From NCBI GenBank assembly GCA_016871655.1, contig VHCR01000112.1, forward strand, positions 1 to 5,401: DNA of 5,401 nucleotides, in the 5' to 3' direction. Made by a program: the position numbers and the translations under genes. This DNA comes from Verrucomicrobiota bacterium. Its GTDB lineage: Bacteria; Verrucomicrobiota; Verrucomicrobiia; Chthoniobacterales; UBA6821. The notes under the pieces were generated by a model, which searched no databases, was not told where the DNA came from, and saw only the letters and a list, made by a program, of their open reading frames with translations. Of this stretch, positions 1-5,130 are shown one piece after another. How positions within the stretch are numbered: the stretch's first letter is position 1; each line of letters begins with the position of its first letter.

Positions 1-1115
1 GAAGCGGCTCCGAGAGCACTCAAGAGATCGTTGATAATCCAATTCGCCAACGTCTTCGGCTTGGCCGCGCCTCCGGCTGCGGTCACGGCTGCTTCGAAAT
101 AGTGCGCAAGCGCTCCTTCGTCGGTCAACACCGCTGCATCGTAATCGCTGATTTCATAATCACGGATGAAGCGATCTCGCTTCGCCTGCGGCAGCTCGGG
201 CATGCGTCGTTTTGCCTCGGCCACTAAATCGGCCGTATGAACTGGGAGCAAGTCCGGATCAGGAAAGTAGCGATAGTCGTGCGCAGACTCTTTGATGCGC
301 ATCAATGTCGTCTCCCCGCGAACATCATCCCAGCGCCGCGTCTCTTGAGCGAGCTTGCCTCCGGACGTGAGAACTTGAATCTGCCTTTCAATTTCAAAGG
401 CCAACGCACGTCGCACACCGCTGATGGAGTTAAGATTTTTTAATTCAATTTTCGTTCCAAATTCTTTCTGCATGCTCGGCCGCACCGAAACATTGACATC
501 GCAACGCATCTGTCCTTTTTCCATATCAGCATCGCTGATATTTCCATAAATTAAAATTTGTCGCAGCGCTGTCAAATAAGCAAAGGCCTCTTCGGGCGAG
601 GCGATATCAGCCTCGGAGACAATTTCCATTAACGGAGTCCCCGCGCGATTAAAATCGATACCACTCGTTGCATCGAGGTGAAAACTCTTTGCCACATCCT
701 CCTCAAGATGGATACGTGTGAGACGAATTTTTTTCTCCGCAGCCGCCGGCGTTTTTTGAACTTCTTTCGGATAAGCCCGTTCGTGCAGCGGCACAGCTCC
801 TCCGAGGCAGAGCGGCTGATCAAATTGAGAAATCTGATAATTCTTCGGCATGTCGGGATAAAAATAATTTTTCCGATCAAATTTGCAAACCTCCGGAATT
901 CGACATTCGAGCATCAATCCTGCTAGCGTCGTCAAATAGAGCGCCTCCCGATTGATCATTGGCAGCGCGCCTGGTAAGCCGAGACAAGTCGGACAGGTGT
1001 GTGTGTTGGGCTCAGCGCCGTATTCGTTTTTGCAAGAGCAAAACATACCGCTCTTGGTTTTGAGTTGAACGTGGACTTCAAGTCCAATGGTTGCTACGTA
1101 GGAAGAGTTAGTCAT
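1..1115 (-). CDS. gatB: Aspartyl/glutamyl-tRNA amidotransferase subunit B, 3' end outside window
   Basis: GatB is the subunit of the GatCAB amidotransferase that activates the side chain of mischarged Glu-tRNA(Gln) or Asp-tRNA(Asn) so it can be amidated; it acts in the cytoplasm. From the ATG at 1115 the frame is open for 371 codons to the window edge, with no stop or frameshift. Family motifs appear in the expected order: GLEVHVQL near residue 11, the cysteine pairs CSC and CPTC (residues about 28-44), KFDRKNYFYPDMPKNYQISQ near 80-100, DFNRAGTPLMEIVSE, MRCDVNVSVR, and HDYRYFPDPDLLPV near 285-300. Typical GatB is about 480 residues, so roughly the last 110, including the tRNA-binding tail domain, are missing. 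It starts 12 bases after the stop of the PIN toxin on the same strand and has no Shine-Dalgarno sequence, so cotranscription is likely. gatA and gatC are not in the window. The family call is very secure. Confidence 0.97.
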   Translation of the reverse strand, partial: MTNSSYVATIGLEVHVQLKTKSGMFCSCKNEYGAEPNTHTCPTCLGLPGALPMINREALYLTTLAGLMLECRIPEVCKFDRKNYFYPDMPKNYQISQFDQPLCLGGAVPLHERAYPKEVQKTPAAAEKKIRLTRIHLEEDVAKSFHLDATSGIDFNRAGTPLMEIVSEADIASPEEAFAYLTALRQILIYGNISDADMEKGQMRCDVNVSVRPSMQKEFGTKIELKNLNSISGVRRALAFEIERQIQVLTSGGKLAQETRRWDDVRGETTLMRIKESAHDYRYFPDPDLLPVHTADLVAEAKRRMPELPQAKRDRFIRDYEISDYDAAVLTDEGALAHYFEAAVTAAGGAAKPKTLANWIINDLLSALGAA

Positions 1116-1127
1116 AAATTTAAGAAA

Positions 1128-1580
1128 TTAGAATGGAACTTTTAGCCCTTCTGCATGAGCTAATTTTTTTTGATGAAGATCAAAAGTAAGAAATTCTTTA
1201 ACACCCAAATGCAGTGCTGTTGCTACATGAAGAATATCTGCAAAACGAAAGCCTGCTTTTTTTGTATACGTTTTACTTAATCTTTCTGCAATATAATGCA
1301 CATCGCTCCAATCTACCGGCAGAACAATGAGGACTTTTCCTCCGAGGTCAGATTGCATATCCTGCAGCATTTGCTCCCCTTCTTGCTCGGAATAACCTTT
1401 AGCGTGATCTTTTAGGTTTAAATAAATTTGAAAATGAACAGCCTGACGAAATTCAAAAAGCAAGAGCGATGAAACTTGTAATCTTCCTGACAATTTCTTG
1501 AGGTAGGCATCTGCGCGAGATGAATTCATCTGTTCTCGATAAAGAGCGCAAAGAAAAGAGGTGTCCGGAAAATGGCTCAT
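1128..1580 (-). CDS. vapC: PIN-domain ribonuclease toxin (VapC type)
   Basis: This 150-residue protein has the size and acidic-residue pattern of PIN-domain toxins, which are Mg-dependent ribonucleases that often cut tRNA or rRNA. The expected active-site acids are visible: Asp6 in PDTSFL, Glu43 in LLFEFRQA, Asp115 in RFADILHVATA, and Asp134 in LTFDLHQKKLA. The C-terminal stretch FADILHVATALHLG...FLTFD is the classic second half of the fold. No key residue is missing, so the protein is probably active. It follows a Phd/YefM-type antitoxin by 14 bases, the usual order for these modules, and is followed after 12 bases by gatB. No ribosome site lies at normal spacing. The purine run GGAGAAGAAG is inside the antitoxin's last codons, about 20 or more bases before the ATG, so translation may be coupled to the antitoxin. 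The RNA target cannot be read from the sequence. Confidence 0.9.
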   Translation of the reverse strand: MSHFPDTSFLCALYREQMNSSRADAYLKKLSGRLQVSSLLLFEFRQAVHFQIYLNLKDHAKGYSEQEGEQMLQDMQSDLGGKVLIVLPVDWSDVHYIAERLSKTYTKKAGFRFADILHVATALHLGVKEFLTFDLHQKKLAHAEGLKVPF

Positions 1581-1594
1581 TCACGTTTTTAGGT

Positions 1595-1858
1595 TTAATC
1601 TTCTTCTCCAAGTTCATCTCGTCTAAGAGCTGCAACCTCTCGAGCAGTAAAAACACGCTTTTTCCAAATAGCTTTTCGCCGGGCTGCAAAATCAGGCATT
1701 CGATTTCCTAGTTTTTGAGAAGTTGAAACATTTTTAAAACTTGTTAGCACGGCTATCGGCTCACCACGTTTTTTAATTTGAATAGACTCTCCCTCTTCCA
1801 ACCATGCTTCTAACTTCGAAAAGTTATTTCTCAAATCTCGTAATGGAATGGCAATCAT
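1595..1858 (-). CDS. Phd/YefM-family antitoxin
   Basis: An 87-residue protein that binds and neutralises the PIN toxin encoded directly downstream and, as known for the family, represses its own operon. The N-terminal half, IPLRDLRNNFSKLEAWLEEG (residues 4-23) followed by IQIKKRGEPIAVLTS (26-40), matches the Phd/YefM DNA-binding and dimerisation fold: a short strand, a helix, then a strand pair with the RGEPIAVL turn. The remainder (about 50-87) is charged and rich in Arg, Lys and Glu, as expected for the flexible toxin-binding tail. The ATG at 1858 lies just below a perfect 15-base palindrome (1861-1875), the probable operator. No Shine-Dalgarno sequence is present. The toxin gene begins 14 bases after the stop. 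The combination of Phd-like antitoxin and PIN toxin is common. Antitoxin identity rests on both fold pattern and position. Confidence 0.88.
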   Translation of the reverse strand: MIAIPLRDLRNNFSKLEAWLEEGESIQIKKRGEPIAVLTSFKNVSTSQKLGNRMPDFAARRKAIWKKRVFTAREVAALRRDELGEED

Positions 1859-1860
1859 GG

Positions 1861-1875
1861 GGACATATTATGTCC
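1861..1875. promoter_or_regulatory. Palindromic operator of the toxin-antitoxin operon
   Basis: GGACATA-T-TATGTCC is a perfect inverted repeat with 7-base arms and a one-base centre, placed 2 bases upstream of the antitoxin ATG. Phd/YefM antitoxins are known to bind palindromes at this position to repress their own operon. The site overlaps the best candidate -10 box, which would let bound protein block RNA polymerase. Operator function is inferred from position and symmetry. Confidence 0.65.
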
Positions 1876-1892
1876 ACGCAACGAACTTACAA
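1865..1892 (-). promoter_or_regulatory. Candidate promoter for the toxin-antitoxin operon
   Basis: On the minus strand TTGTAA (1892-1887) and TAATAT (1870-1865) are separated by 16 bases, a reasonable sigma-70-like pair. The overlapping CATAAT (1872-1867) is a better -10 match but leaves only a 14-base spacer. With the first choice, transcription would begin at or within a base or two of the antitoxin ATG, giving a leaderless message. The boxes lie in the 41-base gap after the CvpA gene. Confidence 0.4.
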
Positions 1893-1899
1893 GGTTATT

Positions 1900-2742
1900 C
1901 TAATTTTTCTTCAATGCGTAATCCAACGCCTGCGTGAGGTCGAATTGTTTTAGCTGCTGCATCAACCGAGGGTCGTGTAGGAGCGCTTGAATGTCGGGGG
2001 TGCTCCAGATCGCTGGAAAATTTCCAACTTTGATTTCCTCTTGAATTCTCGGATTATTCAAAACGCGATTAAGCTGCGGATAGGCTAAAAGTCTTTCTAC
2101 GCCAGGTGAGTGAAGAAATCGATCGAAGGCCTCGGGATCTTGCATCACCTTCATGCTCTTGCGCGTGTTTTCATAAAAAGCTGGCGAAAGAGGATCAGTC
2201 GAAATGAGAAATTCTCCGACAGGACCCATTTCTAGCGACCTCTCGAGCCGCACAAAATTGCAAGCCATCGTTTGATCACGGAGCGGAGAGCCTTTGCGCT
2301 GCGCCTCTATCAATCGCATCTCTCCAAAAAGCCCCAGACTTCGTACCAACGAGATACCTCCCCATAAAAAAAAGAGACCGAACAATAAACCGCAGCAAGC
2401 GCCCCCAATTCCAAAAATCGTCTGCAAAAAACCATGATGATGCTCCGTGCGCTTCAGCAAAAATCCGGCTAGCAGCGTTCCCAAAAAATAAATGATTAAA
2501 CCTACCAGCGCTGCGATCGTTGCCGGAATAGCTGTGGAAGGGGTTCGAAAAAAAATTGCCAAGGCTGCACTCGTTGCAGCAGCTGCTGCAGAAGCCCCCA
2601 TCCAGGCGGCAATCAAGAGAAGGATTTTTACGATACCACGAATCATGCCAAGCCGCCAGCCGCGCCACATTTCAAAAAGAAGCCAGGCGAGTGCCGCTAT
2701 AAAAATCCAATGTTGCCACTCGGCAGAAGGTTTGATGATCAC
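1900..2742 (-). CDS. CvpA-family membrane protein with a nine-residue repeat tail
   Basis: The N-terminal half fits the CvpA family, four-helix inner-membrane proteins named for a role in colicin V production and otherwise poorly understood. Counting from the GTG at 2742 (280 residues), hydrophobic segments lie near 11-24, 37-65, 73-96 and 108-135. The typical motif RGWRLGMIRGIVKILLLIAA sits between the first two. The C-terminal part is soluble and ends in about seven nine-residue units with a Pro near the front (residues 202-265), resembling STI1/DP-type helical repeats. The frame is open upstream to a TTG at 2778, but those 12 extra codons are entirely a 7-base tandem repeat that looks intergenic, so I prefer the GTG that abuts it; neither start has a ribosome site. 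It is the first gene of the leftward group. Its function is unknown beyond the family. Confidence 0.8.
   Translation of the reverse strand: MIIKPSAEWQHWIFIAALAWLLFEMWRGWRLGMIRGIVKILLLIAAWMGASAAAAATSAALAIFFRTPSTAIPATIAALVGLIIYFLGTLLAGFLLKRTEHHHGFLQTIFGIGGACCGLLFGLFFLWGGISLVRSLGLFGEMRLIEAQRKGSPLRDQTMACNFVRLERSLEMGPVGEFLISTDPLSPAFYENTRKSMKVMQDPEAFDRFLHSPGVERLLAYPQLNRVLNNPRIQEEIKVGNFPAIWSTPDIQALLHDPRLMQQLKQFDLTQALDYALKKN
1948..2139 (-). repeat. Nine-residue protein repeat in the CvpA-family tail
   Basis: Residues 202-265 of the CvpA-family protein split into one 10-residue and six 9-residue units: DPEAFDRFLH, SPGVERLLA, YPQLNRVLN, NPRIQEEIK, VGNFPAIWS, TPDIQALLH, DPRLMQQLK. Most share Asp/Ser/Asn/Thr-Pro at positions 1-2, hydrophobics at 4 and 7-8, and a polar end. 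The fifth unit is out of register. The DNA is not obviously repetitive, so the repeat is old and kept at the protein level. The pattern recalls the STI1/DP modules of co-chaperones, but that link is an inference. Confidence 0.6.
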
Positions 2743-2772
2743 AGGCTGGAGGCTATAGGCTGTAGGCTGTAG
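2743..2772. repeat. Four-copy 7-base tandem repeat (AGGCTRT type)
   Basis: On the plus strand the units AGGCTGG, AGGCTAT, AGGCTGT, AGGCTGT run head to tail from 2743 to 2770, followed by AG. It directly abuts the GTG start of the CvpA-family gene. Short repeats of the type TAGGCTGTAGGCTG are familiar from intergenic DNA of several environmental bacteria, where they are often mistranslated as LQPTAYS strings. Its role here is unknown; it may be intergenic filler, a structured 5' leader, or a genuine 12-residue extension. Confidence 0.75.
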
Positions 2773-2820
2773 AATCAAGGCAATATCATGTGTTGGAGAC
2801 TGCAGGAAAAAGTTCCGCGC

Positions 2821-2836
2821 TCTTGTTTTAACAAGA
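2821..2836. other. 16-base palindrome in the divergent spacer
   Basis: TCTTGTT-TT-AACAAGA has perfect 7-base arms around a TT centre. It lies between the leftward CvpA-family gene and the rightward unknown gene and overlaps the proposed -35 box (2823-2828) of the latter. It could be an operator. It is not followed by a T-run on either strand, so it is not a terminator. Function is inferred only from symmetry and location. Confidence 0.4.
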
Positions 2837-2850
2837 AAATCTGATAAATT
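2823..2850 (+). promoter_or_regulatory. Candidate promoter for the unknown gene at 2894
   Basis: TTGTTT (2823-2828) and TAAATT (2845-2850) are spaced by 16 bases, and TGA directly before the second box gives an extended -10 (TGN) element. Transcription would begin near 2857, leaving a leader of about 37 bases. The leader holds an imperfect direct repeat, TTAACGTCGCTC (2849-2860) and TTAACATCACTC (2869-2880), 20 bases apart with two differences. Each box matches consensus only partly. Confidence 0.35.
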
Positions 2851-2893
2851 AACGTCGCTCTTTCATTTTTAACATCACTCGTTTTACATCATC

Positions 2894-3784
2894 ATGGAAA
2901 CTGTTTCTTGGGCTAGTCGATCTTTTATGGCAGGAATGTCTTCTGTCGGACGAGCTGCTGGCTCTGCCGCAAATTCTGCTGCGTCGTGGCTTGGAAGGAA
3001 AATTACCTGGGTGACTTCTTCTCTTAAGTCAGCAGGTTCCAGCACTGCAAGCTCAAGTTTTGGAATAAGACCAAATCTCGCTAAATCAGGTGACCCTTCG
3101 CCGATCACAACTCCCGTAGCTGTTGCATCAGCTCCTCCACGAGTATCATTCAAAGAGCTCGCTTGCTATGAAGCCGTGGCAAGAACATTAGATCAACATC
3201 GTCCTGGTAGCATGACTCAAGAGGCAAAGAAAGATTTGATATTGGCTATCACTCATTTCAACTTGTGCACAAATCCTAACTCTTCTACAGAAAAGAAAAC
3301 ACTCTCCAGAGATCATGCTGTTGCCTACACGAAAGAAGCCATTTCTAAATGCTCTTCAGATGATAAGGGAAAAATAAACGAAACCCTTGCACATTTAGGA
3401 ACGCAATATGACACTTTGAACGAACAGGTATCACAAGAAACAAAAGAAGAGATCGACCCACAACAACTTCTTCAAAACACAAAATCTCAACTCCTGAAAA
3501 CAGCTCAAGCCACCCTTGCCCCCCAAGAATCACAAGCTCTTACAATTTCGGAAAAATCTCAAAAGTTACAAACATGCGCTGATCTGAAAGCTCAACTTGA
3601 ACAACTTCGCACTAACCAAGATCTTGCTTCTTCGTATCCTAATCATTTCAAACAGGCTCAAACTAACTTAAACGAAGCAAACCGATACTATAGCGCCGGA
3701 AATTTTACTTTAGGAGATGAACAGTATGGTTATGCTTCTGACTACATAAAGTTCTTACAAAACAAAATTCCCCCTCCAAAGTGA
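2894..3784 (+). CDS. Unknown protein with Ser/Ala-rich N-terminus and helical C-terminus
   Basis: I do not recognise this 296-residue protein. Residues 1-84 are low in complexity and rich in Ser, Ala and Gly, with almost no acidic residues after Glu2, and contain an aromatic, weakly amphipathic stretch (SWLGRKITWV, 31-40). A Pro-rich linker (68-83) leads to a mainly helical, Gln/Lys/Glu-rich part (about 85-296) with likely coiled-coil segments near 175-245. The final 45 residues, around LNEANRYYSAGNFTLGDEQY (258-277), have the spacing of a single TPR-like helical hairpin, which is only a resemblance. Four cysteines (91, 125, 153, 228) are scattered. There is no clear signal peptide or membrane helix. 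The ATG at 2894 follows a weak promoter and has no ribosome site. The gene is 126 bases upstream of mreB on the same strand. An uncharged Ser-rich N-terminus also fits some type III secreted proteins, but nothing else here supports that. Confidence 0.8.
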   Translation: METVSWASRSFMAGMSSVGRAAGSAANSAASWLGRKITWVTSSLKSAGSSTASSSFGIRPNLAKSGDPSPITTPVAVASAPPRVSFKELACYEAVARTLDQHRPGSMTQEAKKDLILAITHFNLCTNPNSSTEKKTLSRDHAVAYTKEAISKCSSDDKGKINETLAHLGTQYDTLNEQVSQETKEEIDPQQLLQNTKSQLLKTAQATLAPQESQALTISEKSQKLQTCADLKAQLEQLRTNQDLASSYPNHFKQAQTNLNEANRYYSAGNFTLGDEQYGYASDYIKFLQNKIPPPK

Positions 3785-3825
3785 TACTCGATAATCTTCA
3801 TAACCTTCAGCCCTTAGCCTATTCA

Positions 3826-3843
3826 ACGCTTGACGCTAAGCGT
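3826..3843. other. Short hairpin after the unknown gene
   Basis: ACGCTT-GACGCT-AAGCGT has perfect 6-base arms and a 6-base loop, 42 bases past the stop of the unknown gene. The next bases are AATAAAATC, with no T-run until about 3869, so it is a poor intrinsic terminator. It overlaps the -35 box proposed for mreB and might instead be a regulatory site or a chance pairing. Confidence 0.3.
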
Positions 3844-3858
3844 AATAAAATCTATCAA
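3830..3858 (+). promoter_or_regulatory. Candidate mreB promoter
   Basis: TTGACG (3830-3835) is a 5 of 6 match to the -35 consensus and TATCAA (3853-3858) a 4 of 6 match to the -10, with the ideal 17-base spacer. Transcription would begin near 3865, giving a leader of about 46 bases for mreB. This is the best promoter by eye in the window and suggests mreB is not solely read from the upstream unknown gene. Confidence 0.5.
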
Positions 3859-3890
3859 AGAAGACTTGTTTTTTTGATTTAAAAACTACA

Positions 3891-3910
3891 CTCTCTTCTT
3901 CCTCTTTTTT
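3891..3910 (+). promoter_or_regulatory. Pyrimidine tract in place of a Shine-Dalgarno before mreB
   Basis: The 20 bases directly before the mreB ATG are all C or T, with no purine at all. A Shine-Dalgarno sequence is therefore impossible here. Pyrimidine-rich leaders are known to recruit ribosomal protein S1, so the tract may act as the initiation enhancer; that role is inferred. Confidence 0.45.
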
Positions 3911-4954
3911 ATGTCTCTCTTTCACAAAATATTTGGAATATTTTCCACGGACATCGGCATTGATCTTGGTACTGCTAACACGCTTGTTTATTTGAAAGAT
4001 CATGGTGTTGTCTTGCGGGAGCCTTCCATTGTTGCTGTCAAGGCAGGAACAACTCAAGTCCTCGCTGTGGGAGAAGAAGCTAAGCGGATGCTGGGCCGTA
4101 CTCCTGGTAACATCACTGCCATTCGCCCTTTGAAGGATGGTGTGATCGCCGATTTTGAAATCACCGAAGCGATGTTGCGTCACTTCATCACAAAGGCTCA
4201 TGGCACGCGCCGCCTAATTCGCCCTCGCGTTGTGATTGCTGTTCCAAGTGGCATTACCGAAGTAGAAAAACGCGCAGTGAAAGATTCCGCACTCCATGCC
4301 GGTGCTCGTGAAGTTTATCTCATTGAAGAACCGATGGCCGCAGCGATTGGCGTTGGTCTTCCTGTCACTGATCCAGCAGCCAACATGATTGTTGATATCG
4401 GCGGGGGAACAACTGAAGTCGCCATCATCTCGCTCGCCGGCATCGTCTTTAGTAGAAGCGTCCGCGTTGCAGGAGATGAGCTAGATGAATCGATCGTCAA
4501 CTACATCAAACGAAGCTACAATATTCTCATCGGTGAACGAACGGCTGAAGATATCAAGCTGCAACTTGGCTCAGCCTTCCCTCTTGAAAAAGAACTTTCA
4601 ATGAACGTAAAGGGTCGTGATCTTGTTGCAGGACTTCCAAAAACAGTTTCGATCACTTCTCAGGAAATTCGAGAGGCCTTGATGGAACCAATCACGACAA
4701 TTGTAGATGCTGTTCGTATTACTTTGGAACGTTGTCCTCCTGAACTGTCAGCTGACCTCGTCGATCATGGCGTCGTCTTGGCCGGCGGCGGAGCCCTTCT
4801 TCGCGGTCTTGATCAATTGATCGCCAAAGAAACAGGCCTTCCGGTCCACGTTGCTGAAGATCCTTTGAGCGCCGTTGTCGAAGGGACAGGCCGAGCTCTT
4901 CAAGAAATTGAATTCCTTCGTGTCGTTGCTGCGCAGGACAGAGCGAGAGTGTAG
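3911..4954 (+). CDS. mreB: Rod-shape-determining protein MreB (bacterial actin)
   Basis: MreB polymerises under the inner membrane and positions the elongasome that builds the side wall. At 347 residues it is full length. The actin-fold nucleotide motifs are all present: phosphate-1 loop GIDLGTANTLVY (16-27), phosphate-2 loop VDIGGGTTEVAII (161-173), the IEEPMAAAIG segment with the candidate catalytic glutamate (138-147), and the adenosine motif VLAGGGALLRGL (289-300). The first 11 residues, MSLFHKIFGIF, form a short amphipathic stretch like the membrane-binding helix of other MreBs, which supports the ATG at 3911. A likely promoter at 3830-3858 and a pure pyrimidine tract precede it, with no Shine-Dalgarno. 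mreC follows on the same strand after an unusually long, structured 176-base spacer. No key residue is missing. Confidence 0.98.
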   Translation: MSLFHKIFGIFSTDIGIDLGTANTLVYLKDHGVVLREPSIVAVKAGTTQVLAVGEEAKRMLGRTPGNITAIRPLKDGVIADFEITEAMLRHFITKAHGTRRLIRPRVVIAVPSGITEVEKRAVKDSALHAGAREVYLIEEPMAAAIGVGLPVTDPAANMIVDIGGGTTEVAIISLAGIVFSRSVRVAGDELDESIVNYIKRSYNILIGERTAEDIKLQLGSAFPLEKELSMNVKGRDLVAGLPKTVSITSQEIREALMEPITTIVDAVRITLERCPPELSADLVDHGVVLAGGGALLRGLDQLIAKETGLPVHVAEDPLSAVVEGTGRALQEIEFLRVVAAQDRARV

Positions 4955-4959
4955 CGCTT

Positions 4960-4974
4960 CGTTGCTTCGCAACG
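4960..4974. other. Triloop hairpin just after the mreB stop
   Basis: CGTTGC-TTC-GCAACG is a perfect 6-bp stem with a three-base loop, starting 5 bases after the mreB stop codon. GCG (4954-4956) and CGC (4976-4978) could extend the stem across a small internal loop. No T-run follows directly. It may protect or terminate some mreB transcripts. Confidence 0.45.
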
Positions 4975-5014
4975 CCGCGCAGTTTAAGTTTAAAGTTGAA
5001 GTTGAAGTTTCGAG

Positions 5015-5033
5015 GCCATTGCGCTGCAATGGC
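5015..5033. other. Perfect 8-bp triloop hairpin inside the spacer
   Basis: GCCATTGC-GCT-GCAATGGC is a perfect stem of 8 bp with a three-base loop, nested within the long inverted repeat between mreB and mreC. The T-rich run at 5068-5079 is more than 30 bases downstream, too far for a standard intrinsic terminator. Confidence 0.55.
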
Positions 5034-5073
5034 AGAGAATAAAAGACTCTCAGGCAGTATTACAAAATTTTTT

Positions 5074-5094
5074 ATTTTTGCCGAAGGCAAGAAT
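5074..5094. other. 9-bp GAA-loop hairpin inside the spacer
   Basis: Positions 5074-5082 (ATTTTTGCC) pair with 5086-5094 (GGCAAGAAT) around a GAA loop, with one G-U pair. It lies just before the right arm of the long inverted repeat. With the hairpins at 4960 and 5015 it makes three triloop stems in one spacer. Confidence 0.5.
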
Positions 5095-5130
5095 TAACTT
5101 AAACTTAAACTTTAAACTTAAACTTATCAG

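Larger units (their letters stand above)
4981..5124. repeat. Long inverted repeat filling the mreB-mreC spacer
   Basis: The arm at 4981-5009 is complementary to 5096-5124 at 27 of 29 positions, with the outer 17 bp perfect (4981-4997 with 5108-5124). Both arms are themselves short-period repeats of AAGTTT/AAGTTG or AAACTT units. The 86-base interior holds a perfect 8-bp hairpin and a 9-bp hairpin. As RNA it would fold into a branched structure ending six bases before the mreC ATG. It could tune MreC output relative to MreB, or be a small repeat element with terminal inverted repeats. Confidence 0.75.

Noticed and set aside
237..926. Plus-strand and second minus-strand open frames within the gatB region
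   Set aside because: They lie over the continuous gatB frame, whose translation matches the family throughout, and their own products show no recognisable pattern.
1584..1604. GGAGAAGAAG as the ribosome site of the PIN toxin
   Set aside because: It encodes the last residues of the antitoxin and lies about 20 or more bases from the toxin ATG, beyond normal spacing.
2276..2668. A 130-residue minus-strand frame overlapping the CvpA-family gene
   Set aside because: It is a frame-shifted shadow with mixed composition, while the other frame encodes clear membrane helices and ordered repeats.
3836..4201. Minus-strand open frame over the start of mreB
   Set aside because: It is antisense to well-conserved MreB sequence and has no start context or family resemblance.
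5015..5079. Intrinsic terminator after mreB (hairpin then T-rich run)
   Set aside because: The T-rich run begins more than 30 bases after the stem, too far for the standard mechanism.
4719..5090. Minus-strand frames covering the mreB end and the spacer
   Set aside because: They are antisense to mreB codons and extend into repeat DNA; the products are low-complexity Arg/Leu or Asn/Leu strings.
4981..5125. CRISPR-like array suggested by repeated AAGTTT units
   Set aside because: Units are 6-7 bases, contiguous and without spacers, and the two blocks face each other as an inverted repeat.
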